A DNA stretch of 64,000 nucleotides, from assembly GCF_000025185.1 (NCBI RefSeq), contig NC_013720.1, positions 1,116,001-1,180,000 of the forward strand, written 5' to 3'. The translations under genes were made by a program, and so were the position numbers. Of the stretch, positions 26,246 through 33,794 are shown one piece after another. The DNA is from Pirellula staleyi DSM 6068 (lineage in GTDB: Bacteria > Planctomycetota > Planctomycetia > Pirellulales > Pirellulaceae). How positions within the stretch are numbered: position 1 is the stretch's first letter; every line of letters starts with the position of its first letter. The notes beneath the pieces were generated by a model, which made no database searches, had not been told where the DNA came from, and saw only the letters and a list, made by a program, of their open reading frames with translations.

Positions 26246-26449
26246 GATGTTTCTCTCTTCTACCTGCAAAACATGCTTAAAACACTTGAAATTGGACAAT
26301 ATTGAGAAGCGCCGACCCGCATCGCGACACTTGCGGAGACTGCTGGCCGTGACCTGCGGTGCATGGAGCCAGAGGGTTGTGTCAGTCCACAAAGCGAAGC
26401 GCTCGCGTGTGCGGTTGGCACCGAAGTTCGATCGAAACGAACTCGATTG

Positions 26450-26989
26450 CTACTTGCGACGGAAGCCGGTGCGCTCGAGTTGAGCGCGAGCAATCTGGTC
26501 GGCCTCGTCGTCGGTGAGCTCGTCGCTTGCCACCTTGCCTGAGAAGAATTTCTCGCCGGCATGATGCTCGGGATAATCGAGATCTTCGGTGGAAAGAAGG
26601 AAGGCTCGTGGAACAGCCGAACGCATGGCGCTCAGCGTGGCATCGATCGGCAGCAGCAGTTTGCCACCGGTCGACTCCCCCTGCTCGATCGCGAGGTTTG
26701 CAAGCAATTCGCGCAGGCCCCGAGGTAATGCCTGCTGATGCCGAATCTGATCGGCAGTGCTTGTGCGGAGCGAGCGAAGCTGATCGTGCGAGACTGGCCT
26801 CAGGTGCTCGCTGATCAGGTTGCTCATATCGTGGCCGATGATCGACTCGACTTGCTCGATCACTTCGCGGGCTGTCGGCTCGGCAGTAGATTCGATCGCA
26901 GCTTCGAAAGAACTGGACGGCACCACAACCGTGTCGAGATCGGTCGCGGCGGGATCAACGGGCGCATCAGCGGCGGCGAGCGCTTGCAT
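26450..26989 (-). CDS. Unrecognised acidic protein, first gene of the phage-head cluster
   Basis: The ATG at 26989 (with AAAGG just upstream) gives 179 residues. The N-terminus is Ala/Asp/Pro-rich and probably disordered. A helical section (REVIEQVESIIGHDMSNLI) and a C-terminal acidic helix (SDELTDDEADQIARAQLE) follow. No family is recognised. Its position directly before the decoration and capsid genes is where head modules usually keep a scaffold or a protease-scaffold fusion. The acidic, helical character would fit a scaffold, and no protease catalytic motif is visible. This role is inference from position and composition only. Confidence 0.65.
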   Translation of the reverse strand: MQALAAADAPVDPAATDLDTVVVPSSSFEAAIESTAEPTAREVIEQVESIIGHDMSNLISEHLRPVSHDQLRSLRTSTADQIRHQQALPRGLRELLANLAIEQGESTGGKLLLPIDATLSAMRSAVPRAFLLSTEDLDYPEHHAGEKFFSGKVASDELTDDEADQIARAQLERTGFRRK

Positions 26990-27094
26990 GGCAATACCTT
27001 TCACAAGTGAAGAAACATAACATTCGGGAAGGAGGTGGAAGGAACGAACAGGAGCCAGGTCTTAAGTAGCTCACATCCGTTCACTACATGTACG

Positions 27095-27123
27095 TATATT
27101 CACATGTTTTTGCGCGTCGTCAA
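27095..27123 (-). promoter_or_regulatory. Candidate sigma70-type promoter for the phage-head cluster
   Basis: Read on the minus strand, TTGACG (27118-27123) and AATATA (27095-27100) are separated by exactly 17 bases. About 100 bases of leader then reach the first gene of the cluster. The -10 region overlaps a pair of ACATGT palindromes (27086-27091 and 27101-27106), a possible repressor operator. The rest of the 26990-27366 gap shows nothing else recognisable. Confidence 0.4.
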
Positions 27124-27366
27124 TTCAATGCTGGCAGTCGATTTCGTGGTGTTTGGAGTTGCGCCCCAGGAGAGCGGAGCAACTCAAGCGGGGGACAAGA
27201 GTTATCGATTCGGTGAATTTTTTCGCCCGTTTTTTTCGACTGACACGTCTGGTCCCAATTGCCGCTAGGCTGCTGGCGCTAGGGCGTTTAGAATCTCCCC
27301 AGACGCTTGGAAATACCGTGCATTTCCGCGTGTTTCTTCGCCTGTTTTCACCAGAAAAGCGGTTTT

Positions 27367-28941
27367 ATGTCGCAGCTGATCGCCCGGCTGTTGGTCGTCG
27401 CCGTTGTCATTTGCTCACCATTGGTCGTTGGTCCCATGAACCAAGCAGCCGCCGAAGATAGTCTCGCGATGGCCGTGCAGGCCCTCGCCGATCAGCCGCT
27501 CTACGCGCAAGCTCATTGGGGGATCTTGGCGGTCGATCTCGAGTCGGGCGAAGTGGTGCTCGAGCGCGATAGCGGCAAGCTCTTCGCGCCGGCGTCGGTC
27601 ACCAAGCTGTTCAGCTGCGCAAGTGCGCTCGACTATCTCGGAGCCAGCTATCGCTCGCGCACTCCACTGCTGATGCGTGGCACACTTGCGAGCGACGGCA
27701 CCTTGACCGGTGATCTCATCCTCCGAGCTAGTGGCGATTTTCATCTCGGCAATCGTTTGCGTGAGGATGGAACGATCGACTTCACAAGCAGCGATCACAC
27801 CTATTCAAACTGGGCCAGCGATTCGCGGCTCACGCCTCAAGATCCTCTCACGGGGATCATTCAACTCGCCAAAGCGGCCCGCGCGTTCGGCATTCGTAAA
27901 GTGACCGGGGAAGTGCTGGTCGACGATACGCTGTTCGATCACACCACCAGCAGTGGCAGTGGCCCTGCACAAGTCACTCCTATTTTTGTGAACGACAATG
28001 TGCTCGATCTCACCATCACACCGGCCGCCGCAGGAGAGATGGCCACAATCGAAGCACGACCTGCCACCGCGCTGTTTAAGATCACATCGGAAGTGACTAC
28101 CGGAGCCAGCGACTCGAAGGCCTCGGTACAAGTTTCATGCGACCCGCGTGGCAATGTCGTTGTGAAGGGAACCATTCCGGCAGGTCGAGCACCGCTCCTT
28201 CGCCATGTGGAAGTTCCTAGCCCCGCCGGCTATGCCCGCGCTCTGCTGATCGAAGCCCTTGCTCGCGAAGGAATCGAGCTCGTCGCCAAAATTTCGCTCG
28301 ATCATCCTCAGGCAAAACTGCCGACAGCCGACGATTACCAAAAACTGGCCGCTGTAGGAGAAGTGGTTTCGCCACCTCTTTCGGAGTCGGTGAAGTTGAT
28401 CCTCAAAGTGAGTCACAACTTGCACGCGAGTTCGTTGCCTCTGGTGGTCGCAGCCTCGCAAGGAAAACGAACCGCCGCCGAAGGGATGAAACTCGAAGGG
28501 GAGTTTTTGAAGCGTGCGGGGGTCGATGTCGGCACCATCAGCTTTGGCGGTGGAGCTGGTGGCAGCTCGGCCGATTTTGTCACGCCACGCGCCACGGTTC
28601 AGCTGCTGCAGTACATGGTCAAACGGGACGACGCCAAGGAGTACATCGCCGGGCTGCCGATCCTGGGAGTCGATGGAACTCTGGCGACAGCGATCGATCC
28701 CGAAAGCCCGGCGCGAGGCAAAGTGCAAGGGAAGACTGGCACCCTGGTGTGGGACAACTTGCTCAATGGCGATTCGCTCCTCACTAGCAAAGGCCTAGCG
28801 GGGTACATGACCACCACGAAAGGCCGGCGACTAGCATTCGCGCTGTTCGTCAACGGAGTCCACCTGCGCGACGGCGTGGAAGCGAAGCAAATTGGCATGG
28901 ATCTGGCCCGCATCTGCGAGATGATTCACGCCGCGCGATAG
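27367..28941 (+). CDS. dacB: D-alanyl-D-alanine carboxypeptidase/endopeptidase, PBP4 (S13) family
   Basis: The ATG at 27367 gives 524 residues with a signal peptide (hydrophobic 4-22). All penicillin-binding protein motifs are present: SxxK as SVTK (Ser77, Lys80), SxN as SHN near 349 and KTG in GKTGTLVW near 456. The long insertion between the first two motifs is typical of the PBP4/S13 class. The enzyme trims or cleaves peptide cross-links of peptidoglycan outside the membrane. Its presence fits the view that planctomycetes make peptidoglycan. It stands alone between a divergent phage-like cluster and a putative RNA. A family C palindrome starts 3 bases after its stop. Confidence 0.9.
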   Translation: MSQLIARLLVVAVVICSPLVVGPMNQAAAEDSLAMAVQALADQPLYAQAHWGILAVDLESGEVVLERDSGKLFAPASVTKLFSCASALDYLGASYRSRTPLLMRGTLASDGTLTGDLILRASGDFHLGNRLREDGTIDFTSSDHTYSNWASDSRLTPQDPLTGIIQLAKAARAFGIRKVTGEVLVDDTLFDHTTSSGSGPAQVTPIFVNDNVLDLTITPAAAGEMATIEARPATALFKITSEVTTGASDSKASVQVSCDPRGNVVVKGTIPAGRAPLLRHVEVPSPAGYARALLIEALAREGIELVAKISLDHPQAKLPTADDYQKLAAVGEVVSPPLSESVKLILKVSHNLHASSLPLVVAASQGKRTAAEGMKLEGEFLKRAGVDVGTISFGGGAGGSSADFVTPRATVQLLQYMVKRDDAKEYIAGLPILGVDGTLATAIDPESPARGKVQGKTGTLVWDNLLNGDSLLTSKGLAGYMTTTKGRRLAFALFVNGVHLRDGVEAKQIGMDLARICEMIHAAR

Positions 28942-28943
28942 CA

Positions 28944-28967
28944 TGCGTTTTTCCCTAGAAATTGGCG
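28944..28967. repeat. 24-base palindromic element, family C, degenerate copy 3
   Basis: TGCGT, TTTTCCC and TAGAAAT follow the consensus with a degraded right end. It begins 3 bases after the dacB stop codon. Confidence 0.5.
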
Positions 28968-29014
28968 ACTTTCACCTCGCGCCAAGCCCGAACTCCACCT
29001 AGTTAGGGGAGATG

Positions 29015-29162
29015 GGCAATAGACAGTGGGTTAAGTCACTTCTACACTCGCGGTTAGCTCTACGTGAGGTTCTGCCACGACGCACGAGAGGTCGTGGCGA
29101 TGTCTCCCCGAAGGAGACAGATGCCGGCCTCCTACAATCTCACGCACTGCCCACTGCTCGCC
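29015..29162 (+). ncRNA. Putative structured RNA (leader of mqnE or standalone RNA)
   Basis: Four nested or adjacent perfect stems are visible. The outer stem is CAGTGGG (29024-29030) with CCCACTG (29150-29156). The next is CGTGAG (29063-29068) with CTCACG (29139-29144). Inside these are two hairpins: GCCACGAC/GTCGTGGC (29074-29081, 29091-29098, 9-base loop) and TGTCTCC/GGAGACA (29101-29107, 29113-29119, loop CCGAA). GGC/GCC at 29015 and 29160 may extend the outer stem. The element ends about 60 bases before the mqnE start, so it may be a cis-regulatory leader. I could not match it to a known riboswitch, SRP, RNase P or tmRNA. No U-run follows it. Confidence 0.6.
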
Positions 29163-29220
29163 GTCTGGCAGCACTGCCGAAGCGAGATCAGATCGAACTT
29201 TTTAGAAGCTGTAGTCTGCC

Positions 29221-30369
29221 ATGCTCATTCAATCGACCAGCCCGAGCCTGAAAAACATTCGCGACAAAGTCGAAGCGGGCAAACGCCTGTCGCTCGACGA
29301 CGGGCTTTTGCTCTCCGACGAAAAGACGCCGCTACACGAAGTTGGCGCACTGGCCAATTTTGTTCGCGAGCGAAAGAACGGCAACTACGCCTACTACAAC
29401 ATCAACACCCATCTCAACGCCACGAACATCTGCGTCTATCGCTGCACGTTCTGCGCGTTTCGTAGCGACCTGCGTGAAGCCAAAGGCTACGCGATGGACG
29501 ATGCCCAGGTGATCGCGCGAGGGCAAGAGGCAGTCGACAACGGCTGTACTGAACTGCACATCGTCGGTGGACTGCATCATCAGCGAAAATACGAGTGGTA
29601 TCTGGAGCTTGTCCGTTTGCTCCACACCAACTTTCCCGATCTGCATCTCAAGGCCTGGACTGCTGTCGAAATCAATTGGTTTGAGTTCCTCACCAAAAAG
29701 TCGGTCCGCACGATTCTCGAAGAGATGCGCGAAGCTGGCATGGGAAGCATGCCCGGCGGTGGCGCCGAGATTTTCCACCCCGAAGTTCGCTCACGGATTT
29801 GCGAACACAAAGCCGACGCCAGCAAGTGGTTCGAAGTCCATCGCACTGCGCATCAAATGGGTGTAAAGACCAACTGCACGATGCTCTATGGTCATATCGA
29901 AAACGCCTATCACCGCATCGATCACCTGATTCGATTGCGCGAACTGCAGGATGAGACCAATGGTTTTCAGGTCTTCATTCCACTCGCGTTTCACCCGGAA
30001 AACACGGGACTTTCGCACATTAAAAAGCCATCGTCGCTGATGGACTTGCGTGTGATGGCTGTCAGCCGACTGATGCTCGACAACATCCCACACATGAAGG
30101 CGTACTGGATCATGCTCGGCATCGGGACCGCGCAAGCAGCACTCGCCTATGGCGCCGATGATCTCGATGGCACGGTTCGTCACGAACTGATTTATCACGA
30201 TGCCGGCGCGACGACTCCCGAACTACTCACCGTCGATCAGATTCGTCGTCTGATCGTCGAAGCGGGTCGCGAACCGGTCGAACGCGACACCGTTTACAAC
30301 CGCATCGAGCGCGACCCTGCCAATCCCTCGAAGTGGTTCCTCGGCGAACCGATCACCGTCGGCGCCTAA
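29221..30369 (+). CDS. mqnE: Aminofutalosine synthase (menaquinone biosynthesis, radical SAM)
   Basis: The 382-residue protein has the radical SAM cluster motif CVYRCTFC (Cys71, Cys75, Cys78) preceded by NINTHLNATNIC, the signature of MqnE. ELHIVGGLHH and AWTAVEINWFEFLTKK, both present, distinguish it from the related MqnC. The enzyme joins 3-[(1-carboxyvinyl)oxy]benzoate with a SAM-derived adenosyl radical to form aminofutalosine, an early step of the futalosine route to menaquinone. Other pathway genes are not in the window. The start ATG has no Shine-Dalgarno site. The strongly structured region upstream could control it. Confidence 0.92.
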   Translation: MLIQSTSPSLKNIRDKVEAGKRLSLDDGLLLSDEKTPLHEVGALANFVRERKNGNYAYYNINTHLNATNICVYRCTFCAFRSDLREAKGYAMDDAQVIARGQEAVDNGCTELHIVGGLHHQRKYEWYLELVRLLHTNFPDLHLKAWTAVEINWFEFLTKKSVRTILEEMREAGMGSMPGGGAEIFHPEVRSRICEHKADASKWFEVHRTAHQMGVKTNCTMLYGHIENAYHRIDHLIRLRELQDETNGFQVFIPLAFHPENTGLSHIKKPSSLMDLRVMAVSRLMLDNIPHMKAYWIMLGIGTAQAALAYGADDLDGTVRHELIYHDAGATTPELLTVDQIRRLIVEAGREPVERDTVYNRIERDPANPSKWFLGEPITVGA

Positions 30370-30405
30370 AGCCTTTCGTGCCTCAATCTGTAGGTTAGCT
30401 TGTAG

Positions 30406-30431
30406 GTCAGGTCCCCTCTCAGGGACCTGAC
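30406..30431. repeat. Palindromic repeat, family D, copy 2 (possible bidirectional terminator)
   Basis: Perfect 10-base arms GTCAGGTCCC and GGGACCTGAC surround CTCTCA. It lies between the convergent mqnE and membrane-protein genes and is the reverse complement of 5925-5950 with one mismatch. The location suits transcription termination, though no U-run follows. Confidence 0.7.
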
Positions 30432-30484
30432 GGCGGTTGACTCCGCCGCTATTCGAACGCTCGGCCGCTGAACTTGTTCTAGTC

Positions 30485-31354
30485 CTAAGTTTTCATCGCG
30501 ACCGTCTGTTGCGTCAAGCGATATCCTCTCGCGCGAAGCACATAACAAATCATCGCCAAGGTGTTGAAGGCGAGCAGATACACTTCGAAGACGACTCTTA
30601 CACCTCCAGTTTCAAAATTAGAACTGTGGAATAATCGAGCTGAAATGAGTCCTAGCAGGATGAGGAGTAACAGCACTGCTATGAATGTAGAAATTGCACG
30701 CGACTTAGCACTCCAGTTGTCAATCATCAAAAAAGCGACAGCAATCGTTAGTCCGATGATTGATGCAACATTGATTCCCAGAACAAGCAAGTCGTCCTGT
30801 TCTAAGCGGAGGCCACCACCAACTCCTAAGCCAACGGCGCAAATAAGCGTGACTTGCAACAACCCGCTGATAGAAAACTGATTTCCGGGCGTAGGTGGCA
30901 TCGTGATATGTCGAACATGCCACCCAGTGAATCGAACCATTGATAAAAACACGCCACTTCCTATCACGATGACGAAGATTGCCATGAATGCTCGGTTGAG
31001 TGGTTCACTGAAGATGATGCGACCGTTTTCTATATAAAACAACAGCTCTCCACAGAAAATTGCTAAACAAGCCATTAGAATCGCTGCTGCGAATCGTAAG
31101 AGCAATAAGTACCGTGAAAACGCAAAGTAAAGAGACGCACTTGTGAACATTGTTAGAATGGGAACATACAATGCGAGATGAGCCCAACGATGTTCGAGGA
31201 CCCTAAGATTAATCGCCTTTTGAATGGCTCCGCTCACGGAGATCGCGACGATGGTGCCTATCAGCCAAAGGACGAGAATGACTGCAATTTCGCGAAGTGA
31301 CGCGATGCGTGGCTTGGTCTCCGTTTTTAATACCTGGTTTTTTTGATCGCTCAA
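30485..31354 (-). CDS. Multi-pass membrane protein, function unknown
   Basis: A TTG start at 31354 is supported by GGGAGG (31361-31366 on the plus strand) six bases upstream. It removes a non-hydrophobic 53-residue extension that looks like leader translation. The 289-residue product has about eight hydrophobic segments, such as AVILVLWLIGTIVAISV, LALYVPILTMFTSASLYFA, AIFVIVIGSGVFL and FIAVLLLLILLGLISA. No conserved motif is recognised. Codon use is less G+C-rich than in neighbouring genes, so a recent arrival or weak selection is possible. It is convergent to mqnE and probably monocistronic. Confidence 0.7.
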   Translation of the reverse strand: MSDQKNQVLKTETKPRIASLREIAVILVLWLIGTIVAISVSGAIQKAINLRVLEHRWAHLALYVPILTMFTSASLYFAFSRYLLLLRFAAAILMACLAIFCGELLFYIENGRIIFSEPLNRAFMAIFVIVIGSGVFLSMVRFTGWHVRHITMPPTPGNQFSISGLLQVTLICAVGLGVGGGLRLEQDDLLVLGINVASIIGLTIAVAFLMIDNWSAKSRAISTFIAVLLLLILLGLISARLFHSSNFETGGVRVVFEVYLLAFNTLAMICYVLRARGYRLTQQTVAMKT

Positions 31355-31656
31355 CGAGAACCTCCCGAGTGCCAGACAAAATGCGATACAGCAACTGCCG
31401 TGAGCAGTTATAGAAGTATTTTGCCAGCAGTGGCAACTTGCCAAGCGGTAAGTTGTGGCAATGATGGGATGGGTTTGAAGTGGTAGGCGGGTAGAATGCC
31501 TAGAGCAATACAACGATAGAATAGCAGGCCGTTATCCCGTCAGATTTCCTGCGGGAATCGGACTTACGAAGCTTCGAGAATGCTTCAGAAGGCAGGATTC
31601 TGCTCTGCAGAGTTGCCCTTCACCGGCACGCGTTTTGTAACGAACTGTCGCAGCTT
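31355..31656. other. 302-base intergenic region with several inverted repeats
   Basis: The region lies between lspA and the membrane-protein gene, both on the minus strand. It contains CAACTTGCC paired with GGTAAGTTG around AAGC (near 31426-31447), the CTCTGCAGAG palindrome, a GAAGGCA/TGCCCTTC pairing around it (near 31580-31625), and GAAGCTTC. It may hold a leader RNA or relic repeats. No open frame is convincing. Confidence 0.35.
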
Positions 31657-32334
31657 TTAGCTCGAAGCTGTTGCCTTTTTCTCGGACATACGATGATCAT
31701 CGGTACTTGGCTTCTGATCACTACGCTTTTCGTCAGCGGGCGATTGCTCCTCGCTCGGCTCACGAAAAAAGAAGGCGTGAAGTCCCAGCATGATGGCACC
31801 GGTCACTAGCAGCATGTCGGCAATGTTGAAGTTGGGCCAGGTGTACTGCTGGTAGCGAAAGAGAATCCAGTCGCGAACACCATGCTGAAAATCGGGGGCA
31901 AGTCCGGTCGAATCCCATAGCCCCAGTCGATCGTACAGATTGCCGAGGATGCCGCCGGTCACCATGCCGAGGGCCACATTCAGCCACCGATCGCGGGCTG
32001 CTTGAAAAACAAAGAGCCAAACGAAGATGCCGAGCATCGCCACCACCGAGAGTGACGCGAAAACCCAGCTGTAACCCGCTCCCATACCAAACAGAGCACC
32101 GCGGTTCACACTGGTCTCGATGCCGAAGAAGCCTTCGATGATCCACCACTCGTTGCTGGGCCGGGGCAATCCACGCCAGCGAAAGATCAGCTCTTTCGAA
32201 ACGAGATCGGTGGTGCAGCCCAGGATCGCTAGCCCGAAGTAGACCATGTAGGTCCGTAGCGAGAGAGCGTCGGCTGGAGGAGCAGCGAGCGGTGAAGAGG
32301 GTGTGTCGGCTGTCGCAGGCTTGCTGGCAGTCAC
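31657..32334 (-). CDS. lspA: Lipoprotein signal peptidase
   Basis: The 225-residue protein contains the LspA motifs in order: TDLVSKEL in the first membrane helix, NRGALFGMG, TGGILGNLYDRLG and NFNIADMLL. The last two carry the catalytic aspartate pair. It cleaves signal peptides of diacylglyceryl-modified prolipoproteins in the inner membrane. Compared with the usual 160-170 residues, it has about 30 extra residues at the N-terminus and a charged Glu/Lys/Ser-rich tail. The GTG at 32334 is taken as start. It may instead begin at Met31 just before the first helix. Confidence 0.92.
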   Translation of the reverse strand: MTASKPATADTPSSPLAAPPADALSLRTYMVYFGLAILGCTTDLVSKELIFRWRGLPRPSNEWWIIEGFFGIETSVNRGALFGMGAGYSWVFASLSVVAMLGIFVWLFVFQAARDRWLNVALGMVTGGILGNLYDRLGLWDSTGLAPDFQHGVRDWILFRYQQYTWPNFNIADMLLVTGAIMLGLHAFFFREPSEEQSPADEKRSDQKPSTDDHRMSEKKATASS

Positions 32335-32634
32335 GTCGCGGTAATCGGGAAGAGAGGAAGTCGCACGCTGAAGCAGTTGCCGAGAAGTTCTAGTACCACG
32401 AAATCGGTGTGCAGTTGGAAATCGAGTAGCAAGCTACCAGCACCAAGTGGGCTGGTATGTTGCGCAGTGAGGGAGTTTTTGGAACCGAGTCGCAGTGTGG
32501 TGGCACAACTGCTTCCTGGAACATGTTCCTTCTGCCAGCAATCGTCGATTGCCAGCATCGATTTCGGGGTAGCACAGATTCGTACTAGCAACGCTGCCGA
32601 GAACTAACTCGGGTGCGATTGGTCCCGAGAAGAT
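32335..32634. other. 300-base region without a confident gene
   Basis: A minus-strand frame of up to 86 codons ends in a GTGA overlap with the lspA start. It has no recognisable domain, so I do not call it. No terminator or repeat is visible. Confidence 0.4.
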
Positions 32635-33006
32635 CTACCGAGGAGACGCTTTTTCCGCACATTTCACGCAGTGAGCCGTGTAAGGGAGCACTTCGAGACG
32701 TGCTTTCGGAATCTTGCAGCCGCATTCGGTGCAGACACCATACGCACCTGCCTCGATCCGTTCAAGAGCGGCTTCGATCTGCTCGAGCGTGCTACCGTCG
32801 TGTTCCATCAAGCTGAGGGTGAACTCTTGCTCGAAGTTGTCGGTACCCACGTCGGCCATGTGAATAGGCATGCTGGAAAGATCGCCGCTATTCTCGCTGC
32901 GAGTCTTTCCGAGTGCGGCATCGGCGAGGGCATTCACATCGCCACGCAAACGGGCTCGCAGGGTCAGTAGCAACTGCCGAAAATCCTTGGCCTCGGTCTT
33001 TTTCAT
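32635..33006 (-). CDS. DksA/TraR-family C4 zinc-finger protein
   Basis: The ATG at 33006 gives 123 residues. An N-terminal helical pair (KDFRQLLLTLRARLRGDVNALADAAL and a second helix near 60-85) is followed by CTEC (Cys92, Cys95) and CVKC (Cys113, Cys116). This four-cysteine zinc finger is typical of DksA/TraR proteins, which bind the RNA polymerase secondary channel and modulate stringent-response transcription. The N-terminal coiled-coil tip carries no clear DxxDxA motif (ADVGTDNFEQE is the nearest). It may therefore be a shorter relative of unknown activity rather than true DksA. It is divergent from the phosphatase gene. Confidence 0.88.
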   Translation of the reverse strand: MKKTEAKDFRQLLLTLRARLRGDVNALADAALGKTRSENSGDLSSMPIHMADVGTDNFEQEFTLSLMEHDGSTLEQIEAALERIEAGAYGVCTECGCKIPKARLEVLPYTAHCVKCAEKASPR

Positions 33007-33240
33007 CACCAAGCTCTCCACAGTCCGCACGCTTTCGCACGCTACATCCACACGCACAGAAAGCAAAATCAAAGTTAGCAGCCGCAGCAGCCTGCCACGG
33101 TGTGGGCACGCAAGGTAGCCTTGTTATGATAACTCGACTGGCGACAGAAAGTCAAACTTCGGCGAGCCAGAATATGGATTTTTTTGTTCACTATCGAGAG
33201 CCGCTACCTTTTTTAGCCTCGCGCAACGGAGTGCCCGCTC

Positions 33241-33693
33241 ATGCCCCCCACCCTGCTCTTCCTGTGCACGGGAAACTACTATCGCAGCCGACTTTCCGAA
33301 CTCTATTTCAGGCACCACTTCAGCTTGCTGGGGATCGATTGGCAACTCGACAGCTGTGGACTGGCGATCGACGGTCGCAACCCGGGCCCGATCTCGCGCG
33401 ATACGGTCCGCTGGCTGAGTGCCATGCAGATCCCGCTACCTAGCGAGCACCGCTGGCCGCGCGACCTCACCACCCGCGACCTCGAGCAAGCGACTCGTGT
33501 GATCGCTATGAAAGAGGCCGAGCATCGACCTTTGATGCGTCTGCGTTTTCCCGACTTCGAGCACAAAGTGGAGTATTGGCATATCGACGATCAGGATGTC
33601 GCGACACCTGCGGAGGCGCTGCCGCTGCTCGTCGCGCGTCTCGATGCACTGCTACAAGAGTTTGCCTCCGCTAAGCAAAATCCCCACGACTGA
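33241..33693 (+). CDS. Low-molecular-weight protein tyrosine phosphatase-like protein
   Basis: The 150-residue protein starts TLLFLCTGNYYRSRLSE, the P-loop of low-molecular-weight phosphatases with nucleophile Cys9 and Arg15. The canonical loop is C-x4-NxCRS-like; Asn12 is kept and Tyr-Tyr replaces the usual residues. The late acidic stretch YWHIDDQDV stands where the general-acid aspartate is expected. Such enzymes dephosphorylate protein tyrosines or arginines in the cytoplasm, and here the substrate is unknown. The gene precedes the large propeller/cytochrome gene by 101 bases on the same strand. Confidence 0.85.
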   Translation: MPPTLLFLCTGNYYRSRLSELYFRHHFSLLGIDWQLDSCGLAIDGRNPGPISRDTVRWLSAMQIPLPSEHRWPRDLTTRDLEQATRVIAMKEAEHRPLMRLRFPDFEHKVEYWHIDDQDVATPAEALPLLVARLDALLQEFASAKQNPHD

Positions 33694-33794
33694 TGGCTGC
33701 CGCGCAAGCGCTCGAAAGCTTGCATCGGCTCGCGCGGCGTGCTGAGATACGAGATTGAACTGGTCCGAGCCCACCTTCCACCGGAAACCTCTCC

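Noticed and set aside
22004-27004. Complete prophage or gene transfer agent cluster
   Set aside because: Only head-related genes were found; no terminase, tail, lysis, integrase or attachment repeats are visible, so a complete element is not claimed.
29015-29162. Cobalamin riboswitch in the structured region before mqnE
   Set aside because: AGGAGACAGATGCCGG superficially resembles a B12 box, but the GCCACTG box and other conserved parts are missing, and the bases are instead used in a perfect local hairpin.
32332-32591. Minus-strand frame of up to 86 codons ending in a GTGA overlap with lspA
   Set aside because: The overlap looks like coupling, but the translation has no recognisable domain and the frame may be chance.
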